Below are positions 57,073 to 64,000 of a stretch of 64,000 bases of DNA, one piece after another (position 1 is the stretch's first letter; every line of letters starts with the position of its first letter). A program made the translations under genes and the position numbers. The stretch is from positions 8,526-72,525 of the forward strand of contig JBEAQU010000015.1 in assembly GCA_041163745.1 (NCBI GenBank), in the 5' to 3' direction. Source of the stretch: UBA6168 sp041163745 (lineage in GTDB: Bacteria; Bacteroidota; Bacteroidia; Chitinophagales; Saprospiraceae). The notes under the pieces were generated by a model. That model saw only the letters and a program-made list of their open reading frames with translations, ran no database searches and was not told the DNA's origin.

Positions 57073-59850
57073 ATGGCAATCAACGCAACATACAGGTGGA
57101 TGGTCCCGCTGTCGGCGGGGTTGGTCCTGGGAGGACTGCTCCTGTCCGGTCGGTGGTGGGCAGTTGCCCCGGTCGGGTTCGAAGCGGAGGTCAAGCCCCT
57201 GCTCAACAAGCATTGCCTGAAGTGTCACGGCGGGGTCAAGGAAAGCGGGGGGCTCAACCTCATGACCCGGGAATCAGCCCTCCGGCCGGGGGACAGCGGA
57301 AAACCGGCCATCGTTCCCGGCAATCCGGCGGAGAGCGAGTTCGTCCGGCGGCTTCGCTCGCACGATCCGGACGAACGTATGCCCCTGGGAGCGCCGCCCC
57401 TCGATGAGACATCGGTCGACCTGTTGACGCGCTGGATAGCCGAAGGGGCCGCCTGGGAGCGGCATTGGGCCTACCGCCCCGTGCAGCCCGTCCCGGTGCC
57501 AGGATCCGACCGCTTGCGTTCCGGCGGTGCTTGGGAGCAGGGTATCCGGAACGACATCGACCGTTTCATCCGTGCCGCCTGGGCAGGGAAGGACCTGGCC
57601 CCTGCGCCGGCCGCTGCGCCGGGCATCCTGCTTCGTCGCGTCAGCCTCGACCTCACGGGGCTTCCGGCTCCCGAGCACCTGGCTAAAGCCTACCTTGCGG
57701 ACCCTACCGAGGCCGCTTATCAACGGCTGGTGGATTCCTTGCTCGCTTCACCGGCGTATGGAGAACATTGGGCGGCCCTTTGGCTCGACCTCGCCCGCTA
57801 TGCCGACAGCAAGGGCTACGAGGTGGACAGCCGCCGGCATGTCTGGCGCTACCGTGATTGGGTCATCCGCGCATGGAACCGGGACATGCCGTACGACGAG
57901 TTCCTGCGCTGGCAGATGGCCGGTGACTTGTTCGCTGCCGACCTGCGCCTACCACACAGCGAGGCGGAGGAGCGCTATCTGGCCACCACCTTTCACCGGC
58001 TGACTTCCACCAATGACGAGGGAGGCTCCGATAACGAGGAATTCCGGACGGCTGCCGTACTGGACCGGGTGTCGACCGTCTGGGAGGGGGTGCTGGGCAC
58101 GACCCTTGCCTGTGCTCAATGCCATGGCCATCCCTACGACCCCTTCACCCATACGGACTATTACCGCGCCATGGCGTTTTTCAACAACACCCGGGATGAG
58201 GATACCCGCGAGGATTATCCGGTGCTCCGTCACCTGTCCGACAGTTCCCTGCTTCGCCTGGACAGTCTGCAGGCGTGGATGCGGGAAATCGTGTCCCCGG
58301 CTGCGGCCCAACAGCTCCGCACCTTCGTCCGGACATGGCAACCCAGCCTCAATTCCCTCCGCGCGGACCACATGGAAAAAGCTGACTTGTACGCACAAGG
58401 CTACCTCGGTTTGCGCCACGGCGGCTCCGCCCGGCTGGCCGCGGTAGACTTGAGCGGGCATACCGAACTGGTCTACCGCTTCGGGGCGGGAAAGTCCGGC
58501 GGGACCTGGCGGGTTCGTACCGACCGGCCGGACGGCCCCCTGTTGTTCGAGCAGCGGATTCCCGCCACCAGCTTCCGATGGGAAATCGGCACGGTTTCCT
58601 TCCCGCCTTCGGACGGGGTGCACGACCTCTATTTTTCCTTCGAGCACCCGGGGCTTGCGCCTGCGGACCTGGGGGTGCAGTTCGACTGGCTGCACTTTCG
58701 CGCCGCCTTTCCTGCCAAGGCCGACCCCCAGGGACAGTACTGGCAGGCGGTCTTCCGTTCCTTGGTGGCCGAACCGACGGAGGCGACCCCGGTCATGTTC
58801 GAGAATCCGCCGTCCATGTTCCGTCCGACGCACCTGTTCGACCGCGGCAACTGGATGTCACCGGCCGGGCAGGTGTCTCCCGGCCTGCCGGATTGGCTGC
58901 TGCCCCCCGGTATGGAGCCGGTGGAGGACCGGGCTGGTTTCGCCGCCTGGCTCACCCATCCGGAGAACCCCCTGACGGCCCGGACCATGGTCAACCGCCT
59001 GTGGGGGGCCTTGTTCGGGAAAGGATTGGTCTTCACCATGGAAGACCTGGGGTCGCAGGGTGTCGCACCCACCCATCCGGAACTGTTGGATTGGTTGTCC
59101 TGGCGTTTCATGCAGGACCACCGATGGCGGATCAAGCCCCTGCTTCGGGACATGGTGCTGTCGGCTACCTACCGGCAGGACGCCGCCGCCACACCAGAAG
59201 CCCTGGCCGTCGATCCTTATAACGACTATTACGCCCGTGCCTCCCGCATCCGGCTGTCGGCGGAACAGCTGCGGGACCAGGCCCTTGCCCTGGCCGGGCT
59301 GCTCAGCCCCCGCCCGTACGGCCCTCCCGTCATGCCACCCCAGCCGGACGGTATCTGGAAAACACCCTACAGCGGCGAACAATGGAAGGTCAGCCAGGGA
59401 GAAGACCGCTACCGCCGATCCGTCTACACCTTTTGGAAACGCTCCGCACCGTATCCTGCCGCCATGATCTTCGATGCCGCCGCCCGTGAGGTTTGCACAG
59501 CACGACGCATTCGGTCCAACACCCCCTTGCAGGCCCTGGTCACCTTGAACGACGACGTGTTCTTCGAAGCCGCATGCCACTTGGCCCGCTGGATGCAAGC
59601 GCAGGATACGGACCCCGTCCGACAGGTTTCCGCCGGTTATCGACGTGCGACCGGCCTGCCCCCCGAGCCGCAGGTCCTGCAACCGCTGCTGCAACTGCGG
59701 GAACAGGCGCTCGCCGGTTATGTCGGGGAATCCGCCGACCCCGGTGACCTCGTATTCCTGCCACCCGGTCAAAGGACCCCTGAAACCGCCGCCCTGGCAC
59801 TGGTGGCGAACGCCCTGCTGAACCTCGATGCCGTCATGGTCCGTAACTGA
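57073..59850 (+). CDS. PSD1/DUF1549-DUF1553 protein with cytochrome c motif
   Basis: 925 residues with an N-terminal membrane or signal segment (LSAGLVLGGLLLSG). A planctomycete-type cytochrome c domain (about 36-110) carries the heme-binding CLKCH (Cys48-Cys51-His52) and the sixth-ligand region RMPLG. DUF1549 (about 150-360) ends with a second C-x-x-C-H (Cys347-Ala-Gln-Cys350-His351) followed by GHPYDP. A carbohydrate-binding-like sandwich (about 430-540) and DUF1553 (about 595-890; NPLTARTMVNRLWGALFGKG, YRRSVYTFWKRSAPYP) follow. The family is abundant in Planctomycetes and thought to be periplasmic oxidoreductases linked to polysaccharide breakdown. The DUF1501 gene follows after 62 bp, as is usual for this pair. 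Confidence 0.9.
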   Translation: MAINATYRWMVPLSAGLVLGGLLLSGRWWAVAPVGFEAEVKPLLNKHCLKCHGGVKESGGLNLMTRESALRPGDSGKPAIVPGNPAESEFVRRLRSHDPDERMPLGAPPLDETSVDLLTRWIAEGAAWERHWAYRPVQPVPVPGSDRLRSGGAWEQGIRNDIDRFIRAAWAGKDLAPAPAAAPGILLRRVSLDLTGLPAPEHLAKAYLADPTEAAYQRLVDSLLASPAYGEHWAALWLDLARYADSKGYEVDSRRHVWRYRDWVIRAWNRDMPYDEFLRWQMAGDLFAADLRLPHSEAEERYLATTFHRLTSTNDEGGSDNEEFRTAAVLDRVSTVWEGVLGTTLACAQCHGHPYDPFTHTDYYRAMAFFNNTRDEDTREDYPVLRHLSDSSLLRLDSLQAWMREIVSPAAAQQLRTFVRTWQPSLNSLRADHMEKADLYAQGYLGLRHGGSARLAAVDLSGHTELVYRFGAGKSGGTWRVRTDRPDGPLLFEQRIPATSFRWEIGTVSFPPSDGVHDLYFSFEHPGLAPADLGVQFDWLHFRAAFPAKADPQGQYWQAVFRSLVAEPTEATPVMFENPPSMFRPTHLFDRGNWMSPAGQVSPGLPDWLLPPGMEPVEDRAGFAAWLTHPENPLTARTMVNRLWGALFGKGLVFTMEDLGSQGVAPTHPELLDWLSWRFMQDHRWRIKPLLRDMVLSATYRQDAAATPEALAVDPYNDYYARASRIRLSAEQLRDQALALAGLLSPRPYGPPVMPPQPDGIWKTPYSGEQWKVSQGEDRYRRSVYTFWKRSAPYPAAMIFDAAAREVCTARRIRSNTPLQALVTLNDDVFFEAACHLARWMQAQDTDPVRQVSAGYRRATGLPPEPQVLQPLLQLREQALAGYVGESADPGDLVFLPPGQRTPETAALALVANALLNLDAVMVRN

Positions 59851-59912
59851 GCGATCACCGCCGGTCACCGGCCAATCATATCGCCACCCTGCACTTTCGA
59901 AATGATCCGTGT

Positions 59913-61394
59913 ATGAAAAACGACCCGTCCGCCCTCCTCCGCGAAGCCGCGCTGGAGACCGCCCGCTGGAACACCCGTCGATTGTTTTTCCGACAAATCG
60001 GTATCGGACTGGGTTCCATGGCCCTCGGCCAATTCCTGTCCGGCTGCCAGCCCTCCGCCCGAACATCCGCCCAGTCTCCTTTGCAACCGCAACCGCCCCA
60101 CCACCGTGCCCGTGCCCGGTCGGTCATCTACCTGCACATGGCCGGCGCGCCCCCGCAATTGGAATTGTTCGATTACAAACCCGAGTTGGCGAAACTGGAC
60201 GGCCAGGCTTGCCCGCCATCTCTCCTGGAAGGAAAACGCTTCGCTTTCATCCGCGGGACACCGCGTATGTTGGGGCCCCAAGCCCGCTTCGCACAGCACG
60301 GCCAATCCGGCGCCTGGATCTCCGACCTGCTGCCCGGACTGGCCGGCGTCGCCGATGAAATCTGTTTCCTGAAGGCCGTCCATACGGATCAGTTCAACCA
60401 CGCCCCCGCCCAACTTTTCATGCATACCGGCAGCCCTCGGCTCGGCCGTCCCAGTCTTGGCAGCTGGGTCACCTATGGCCTGGGCACCGAAAACGAAAAT
60501 ATTCCTGGCTTCGTCGTACTCACGTCCGGTGGCAACAATCCGGACGGTGGCAAGGCCCTTTGGGGAAGCGGCTTCCTGCCGACCGTCTACCAGGGTGTAC
60601 ACTGCCGGTCAGAAGGCGAACCGGTCCTTTTTCTTCATGATCCGAAAGGGGTTGGCCGCGACTTGCGACAGGCTTCCATCGAAGCCATCAACCAGGTCAA
60701 CGAACAGACCTTCCAGACCTTCCGGGATCCGGAGACCCTCACCCGCATGGCCCAATACGAAATGGCCTTCCGTATGCAGGTCGCCGTACCCGAGGTCATG
60801 TCCCTGGCGGATGAACCCGACTACATCCACCGGCTCTACGGAACCGAACCAGGCAAGACCAGCTTCGCCAACAATGTCCTTCTCGCCCGAAAACTGGTGG
60901 AGAAAGGTGTCCGCTTCGTTCAGCTGTATGACTGGGGTTGGGATATGCACGGCGTCTCCGACGACACCTCCCTCGCCAACGGCCTCTCCACGAAATGCCG
61001 CCAGATCGACCGGCCGGTCGCCGCCTTGCTGCAGGACCTCCGCCAACGGGGACTGCTCGAGGAAACCCTCGTGGTATGGGGCGGTGAATTCGGCCGCACT
61101 CCCATGCAGGAAAACCGGTTGGGACTGGACCAGGCCTTCACCGGCAGGGACCATCACCCCGACGCCTTCACCATCTGGATGGCCGGCGCCGGGGTGGCAG
61201 CTGGCACCACCTACGGGGAAACGGATGCAATCGGCTACACCCCCGTCAGCGGAAAAACCTCCGTCCATGACGTCCATGCCACCATCCTGCACCTGCTCGG
61301 CTTCGACCATGAACGGCTGACCTACCCGTTCCAGGGGCGCGATTTCAGGCTCACCGACGTTCAGGGGGAGCTGGTGCGGCCCGTCCTGGCCTGA
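59913..61394 (+). CDS. DUF1501 family protein (alkaline-phosphatase-like fold)
   Basis: 493 residues. The N-terminus has a twin-arginine motif (RRLFFRQIGIG, residues 22-32) followed by a hydrophobic stretch and LSGC (Cys45), so a Tat-exported lipoprotein is plausible. Typical DUF1501 blocks are SVIYLHMAGAPPQLELFDYKP, ADEICFLKAVHTDQFNHAPAQ, VRFVQLYDWGWDMHG, VVWGGEFGRTPM and GRDHHPDAFTIWMAG, with the conserved His/Asp metal-type residues. DUF1501 proteins have a sulfatase/alkaline-phosphatase-like fold and almost always sit beside DUF1549/DUF1553 genes, as here. The reaction is unknown. Confidence 0.9.
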   Translation: MKNDPSALLREAALETARWNTRRLFFRQIGIGLGSMALGQFLSGCQPSARTSAQSPLQPQPPHHRARARSVIYLHMAGAPPQLELFDYKPELAKLDGQACPPSLLEGKRFAFIRGTPRMLGPQARFAQHGQSGAWISDLLPGLAGVADEICFLKAVHTDQFNHAPAQLFMHTGSPRLGRPSLGSWVTYGLGTENENIPGFVVLTSGGNNPDGGKALWGSGFLPTVYQGVHCRSEGEPVLFLHDPKGVGRDLRQASIEAINQVNEQTFQTFRDPETLTRMAQYEMAFRMQVAVPEVMSLADEPDYIHRLYGTEPGKTSFANNVLLARKLVEKGVRFVQLYDWGWDMHGVSDDTSLANGLSTKCRQIDRPVAALLQDLRQRGLLEETLVVWGGEFGRTPMQENRLGLDQAFTGRDHHPDAFTIWMAGAGVAAGTTYGETDAIGYTPVSGKTSVHDVHATILHLLGFDHERLTYPFQGRDFRLTDVQGELVRPVLA

Positions 61395-61529
61395 ACCGGA
61401 GAAGCGGTCCGTTGCCCTTGGTGCGCAATTTTCATGGGGGTTCACAATAGTGCCGTGTCCCGGTATGGATTTCAAAAGGCTTGCAGGATATTTGCAGCAC
61501 TTTCTTCAACCTGTCACATATAAGCCATC

Positions 61530-62555
61530 ATGAAACTGTCGACTTACATCCGCCCGGCGCTATTGTCGCTGCCATTCCTCTTCCACGCATCCATCCGCTC
61601 GGAAGCACAGGACACCTTCTCCATCGTCGCGGTGGACAGTGCCACGGGTGCCGTCGGCAGTGCCGGTGCTTCCTGCATCAGTGCGGACGATCTGCAGCTG
61701 TTCTTCCCCGGCATCGCCCCTGACTTCCTGGGCGACCTGCTGCCGGGTCGGGGCGCCATCAACTCCCAATCCTTTTACCTGGAGGTCAACCAACAAAATG
61801 CCCGGACCCGATTGGCAATGGGCGACACACCGCAGGAAGTGGTGGATTGGCTGGCCGCCAACGATGCCCAAGGCAATTCGTCCCAGCGCCAATACGGCGT
61901 GGCCGCTCTCGGCAACGGCAGTACCCAGGCCGCCGCCTTCACCGGTGCCAACTGCTTCGACTGGAAAGGCCATCGCGTCGGGCAGGATTACGCCATCCAG
62001 GGCAACATACTGTTGGGGGCGTCGATCCTCGACTCCATGGAGGCGAACTATCTCGCCACCAACGGTTGCCTGGCGGACAAACTCATGGCCGCCATGCGGG
62101 GTGCGAAGGTGCCGGGCGCGGACACACGCTGCCTCGTCAACGGAACCTCCGCCATGTTCGCCTTCCTGAAAGTCGCTTATCCGGATGACGATCCCACCCA
62201 GCCAGCCTTGCGCCTGTTCGTATCATACAATCCGACCGGTATCGAACCCATCGACTCCCTCCAAGCCCTGTTCGAGCTGGCGGCCCCTTGTGTCAACGCC
62301 TCCAATTCCCCCGCTCGCCATCTTCCTTTCTCTGTCACACCCAATCCGGCCTCCGGACAGGTCCGGTTGGTGTTCGATACCTCCGTTGGTCCGGTCCGGG
62401 CCGATCTGTTCGACTTGCAGGGCAGGCTGATGTCCACCCATCCCGACCGCCGACCGGCTGACACCATCCCCCTGCCGACCTACGACGGTATGCTGCTCCT
62501 GCGGCTGACCGACCAGTCAGGCCGGACCGGATCCATGCCCCTGTTGGTCAGATAG
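61530..62555 (+). CDS. DUF1028 protein with T9SS type A sorting domain
   Basis: 341 residues with a signal peptide (LLSLPFLFHASIRSEAQ). Residues about 27-250 match DUF1028 (TFSIVAVDSATGAVGSAGAS, ARTRLAMGDTPQEVVDWL, GANCFDWKGHRVGQDYAIQGN), a family with an N-terminal-nucleophile-hydrolase-like fold; DUF1028 proteins are often encoded beside peptidases or transporters. The C-terminus (VTPNPASGQVRLVFD, LFDLQGRLM) is a type A sorting domain, so this copy is exported to the cell surface, unlike cytoplasmic relatives. It lies 135 bp after the DUF1501 gene and 42 bp before the small lipoprotein gene. Function unknown. Confidence 0.85.
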   Translation: MKLSTYIRPALLSLPFLFHASIRSEAQDTFSIVAVDSATGAVGSAGASCISADDLQLFFPGIAPDFLGDLLPGRGAINSQSFYLEVNQQNARTRLAMGDTPQEVVDWLAANDAQGNSSQRQYGVAALGNGSTQAAAFTGANCFDWKGHRVGQDYAIQGNILLGASILDSMEANYLATNGCLADKLMAAMRGAKVPGADTRCLVNGTSAMFAFLKVAYPDDDPTQPALRLFVSYNPTGIEPIDSLQALFELAAPCVNASNSPARHLPFSVTPNPASGQVRLVFDTSVGPVRADLFDLQGRLMSTHPDRRPADTIPLPTYDGMLLLRLTDQSGRTGSMPLLVR

Positions 62556-62597
62556 GTGCCTTTCCAACCTCACTTTTCTTATCTTTTCCGGTGAACC

Positions 62598-63275
62598 ATG
62601 CGCATGATGAAAAAAGCCTTACACCTCCTTTCCTTTACATTCCTGATCAGCATCGGTTGCTCCGACCGGCCATTTCCGACCGCCTCCACCGAAGGCCACC
62701 TTGATTCCGGGGAACTGAGCAGTTATTTCCAACGGATACCCGTCGGGGATACCCTTCGCTTCGAAGTGGCCACCGATGTACTGACGGAAAAGGGATCCGC
62801 TATACCAAAGGAAGTTTTCTTTGCCCAATTGCCCCGCGATTTGCTCGCGGGTTTTGATTTTCTGGACAGTAGCGCCCAACCAATGATCATCGCCCGCTAT
62901 TGTTTTCCACAGGATGCCGACTTGGAAGCCTGCCTGGTAGATATCCGCCAAGGTTGGTTCCAGCACCAATCCTTCCTGCTGCATGACCGTTCGGAATGGC
63001 GATTCACCGGCCGGCAGACCCTGGCAGAATTCCTGGGCGGAGACGGCAACCAGCGTCTCGTCGGATCCTGGTTTCTCGATTTCAACGGCGACGGCGTCAA
63101 GGATATCGTACAACAGGAAATCAACCACCGGATTCTGACGGACGGTCCGGAACCCATGGATACCGTACATGTGACCAGCCGGCTGCTGCTGTGGGAAAAG
63201 CGGGGGTTCCGGGAAAAAAGACCCCCGGCCGACCGCCACTTGGAAAAGGAATTTCCCGTCGTGTCCTTTTGGTGA
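62598..63275 (+). CDS. Small predicted lipoprotein of unknown function
   Basis: 225 residues (an ATG two codons later, at 62604, is also possible). The N-terminus (LHLLSFTFLISIGC) has a hydrophobic segment ending in Cys, consistent with a lipoprotein although the -3 residue is Ser. The remainder has no recognised domain; a stretch FLDFNGDGVKDIVQQEI looks like a single FG-GAP/VCBS-type calcium-binding loop. Codon use and frame quality fit a real gene, and it follows the DUF1028 gene by 42 bp on the same strand. I do not recognise the family. Confidence 0.65.
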   Translation: MRMMKKALHLLSFTFLISIGCSDRPFPTASTEGHLDSGELSSYFQRIPVGDTLRFEVATDVLTEKGSAIPKEVFFAQLPRDLLAGFDFLDSSAQPMIIARYCFPQDADLEACLVDIRQGWFQHQSFLLHDRSEWRFTGRQTLAEFLGGDGNQRLVGSWFLDFNGDGVKDIVQQEINHRILTDGPEPMDTVHVTSRLLLWEKRGFREKRPPADRHLEKEFPVVSFW

Positions 63276-63403
63276 ATCAATTCCGGCCTGGGACCGGACG
63301 TTCCGCGACAGCCGGAAGCCCGTCCCGCCGTCCATACCACCGCACCGACTCCCTGCCAGGCACCGCCGGCACCAGGGTTCGGCGGAACAAACCGAGAAGC
63401 ATC

Positions 63404-63748
63404 ATGTCCATTGTCAAGGAATTCAACGATTATCGGTCCAGGATGAACGAAAAGATCCTGGCGCAGCAGAACAAGGCACTGAACAGGTTTTTCGCCCTGG
63501 ACAAGACCACCTATGAGGCTGGCGCACTGGATGCCAGGACCAAGGAGCTGCTGGGCCTGGTAGCCTCCATGGTGTTGCGATGCGACGATTGCATCCGATA
63601 CCACCTGGGGACCTGCCACCAGATGGGAGTGACCCAGGCGGAGATCTTCGAGGTGTTCTCCATCGCCAATCTGGTCGGAGGCTCCATCTGTATCCCGCAT
63701 ACCCGACGGGCGGCGGAGTTTTGGGAAGCGCTGGAGGCCGGCGCTTGA
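63404..63748 (+). CDS. Carboxymuconolactone decarboxylase/AhpD-like protein
   Basis: 114 residues from the ATG at 63404, the first in this frame followed by family-like sequence (the frame is open further upstream). The AhpD-type motif is clear: ARTKELLGLVAS then C60-D-D-C63-x3-H67 (CDDCIRYHLGTC), which in AhpD carries a redox-active disulfide with peroxidase activity. Size fits the single-domain family, usually homo-oligomeric and cytoplasmic. It converges with the pirin-family gene, whose stop lies about 20 bp away. Whether it acts in peroxide defence or as a decarboxylase cannot be told. Confidence 0.88.
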   Translation: MSIVKEFNDYRSRMNEKILAQQNKALNRFFALDKTTYEAGALDARTKELLGLVASMVLRCDDCIRYHLGTCHQMGVTQAEIFEVFSIANLVGGSICIPHTRRAAEFWEALEAGA

Positions 63749-63769
63749 ACACAGGTGTGCGACCGCCCG

Positions 63770-64000
63770 TCAGGAAAGGCGCATCGGGACTTCCATGAGC
63801 AGCAGCCGTGCACCGGCGGCAGGCTGGATTTCGATCTGGTCGACATCCCAGATGCCGAAGCCGTCCCTTTTTTCCAATACCTGGCCAGCGATGCGCACCT
63901 CGCCGTCCAATACGAAGGCATACACCCCGTTGCCGGTTTTTTTCAATTCATAGGACAGGCTCATGGCGCGGTCGAACGACCCCATGTGAAACCAGGCGTC
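63770..64000 (-). CDS. Pirin-family (bicupin) protein, C-terminal part only
   Basis: The gene runs off the right edge; 76 C-terminal residues are seen. The pattern DAWFHMGSFDRAMSLSYEL, then GVYAFVLDGEV, LEKRDGFGIWDVDQIEI and ARLLLMEVPM is the C-terminal cupin of the YhaK/pirin group, some of which are quercetin 2,3-dioxygenases or redox sensors. The open frame continues beyond base 64000. Convergent with the AhpD-like gene. Confidence 0.8.
   Translation of the reverse strand, partial: DAWFHMGSFDRAMSLSYELKKTGNGVYAFVLDGEVRIAGQVLEKRDGFGIWDVDQIEIQPAAGARLLLMEVPMRLS

Overview
The window looks like chromosomal DNA from a GC-rich member of the Bacteroidota, most likely class Saprospiria (Saprospiraceae or a relative). 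The evidence is: several cargo proteins of the type IX secretion system (T9SS) with type A or type B C-terminal sorting domains, PorP/SprF and OmpA partners, an Oar-like TonB-dependent receptor, SprB-type repeats, 3-coathanger and dockerin-like modules common in Saprospiria, and promoter -7 boxes of the Bacteroidota form TAnnTTTG. The genus is inference. No rRNA, tRNA, CRISPR array, prophage or intact insertion sequence was seen.

Layout. 1-4590 (+): the end of a large T9SS type B adhesin, then PorP/SprF and a PD40/OmpA protein, a typical adhesin-translocation cluster. 4698-7484 (+): a dimethylargininase-like hydrolase and a GMC oxidoreductase. 7485-8403: an intergenic array of about three 198-bp repeats carrying GC-rich hairpins; a diverged copy lies at 49800-50024. 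8404-25955 (-): an SprB-repeat protein, an FG-GAP/VCBS protein, a sulfatase, ClpB, a secreted N-formylglutamate-amidohydrolase-like protein tightly coupled to a PQQ-type sugar dehydrogenase/PA14 protein, and a large TonB-dependent receptor. 26572-31436 (+): a very large membrane histidine kinase and a DMT-family transporter. 31984-35112 (+): a dockerin-ended surface protein that lacks the usual sorting domain. 35185-38118 (-): an FAD/Fe-S oxidoreductase fusion. 38493-42084 (+): a lipoprotein plus DUF5723 outer-membrane protein pair. 42085-43064: non-coding, but with a frameshifted remnant of a 3-coathanger domain. 43065-48032 (-): a giant M12B-type metalloprotease with near-identical internal repeats. 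48400-49614 (-): queA. 50178-53544 (+): a secreted vanadium-haloperoxidase/PAP2-like protein and an alpha/beta hydrolase. 53699-56158 (-): modABC. 56438-56800 (-): rplS. 57073-63748 (+): a DUF1549/DUF1553 cytochrome protein and a DUF1501 protein (a pair best known from Planctomycetes), a T9SS-sorted DUF1028 protein, a small lipoprotein and an AhpD-like protein. The right edge carries the 3' end of a pirin-family gene (-).

Together the genes describe a surface-active heterotroph that exports many hydrolytic, adhesive and redox proteins through the T9SS, takes up ligands through a TonB receptor and imports molybdate (or tungstate). I did not find a convincing single undescribed multi-gene system. 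The best leads are the hairpin repeat family at two loci, the pseudogenised 3-coathanger fragment next to the protease that carries an intact copy, the lipoprotein/DUF5723 pair, and the haloperoxidase with a complete catalytic motif fused to MopE-type metal-binding repeats and a sorting domain.
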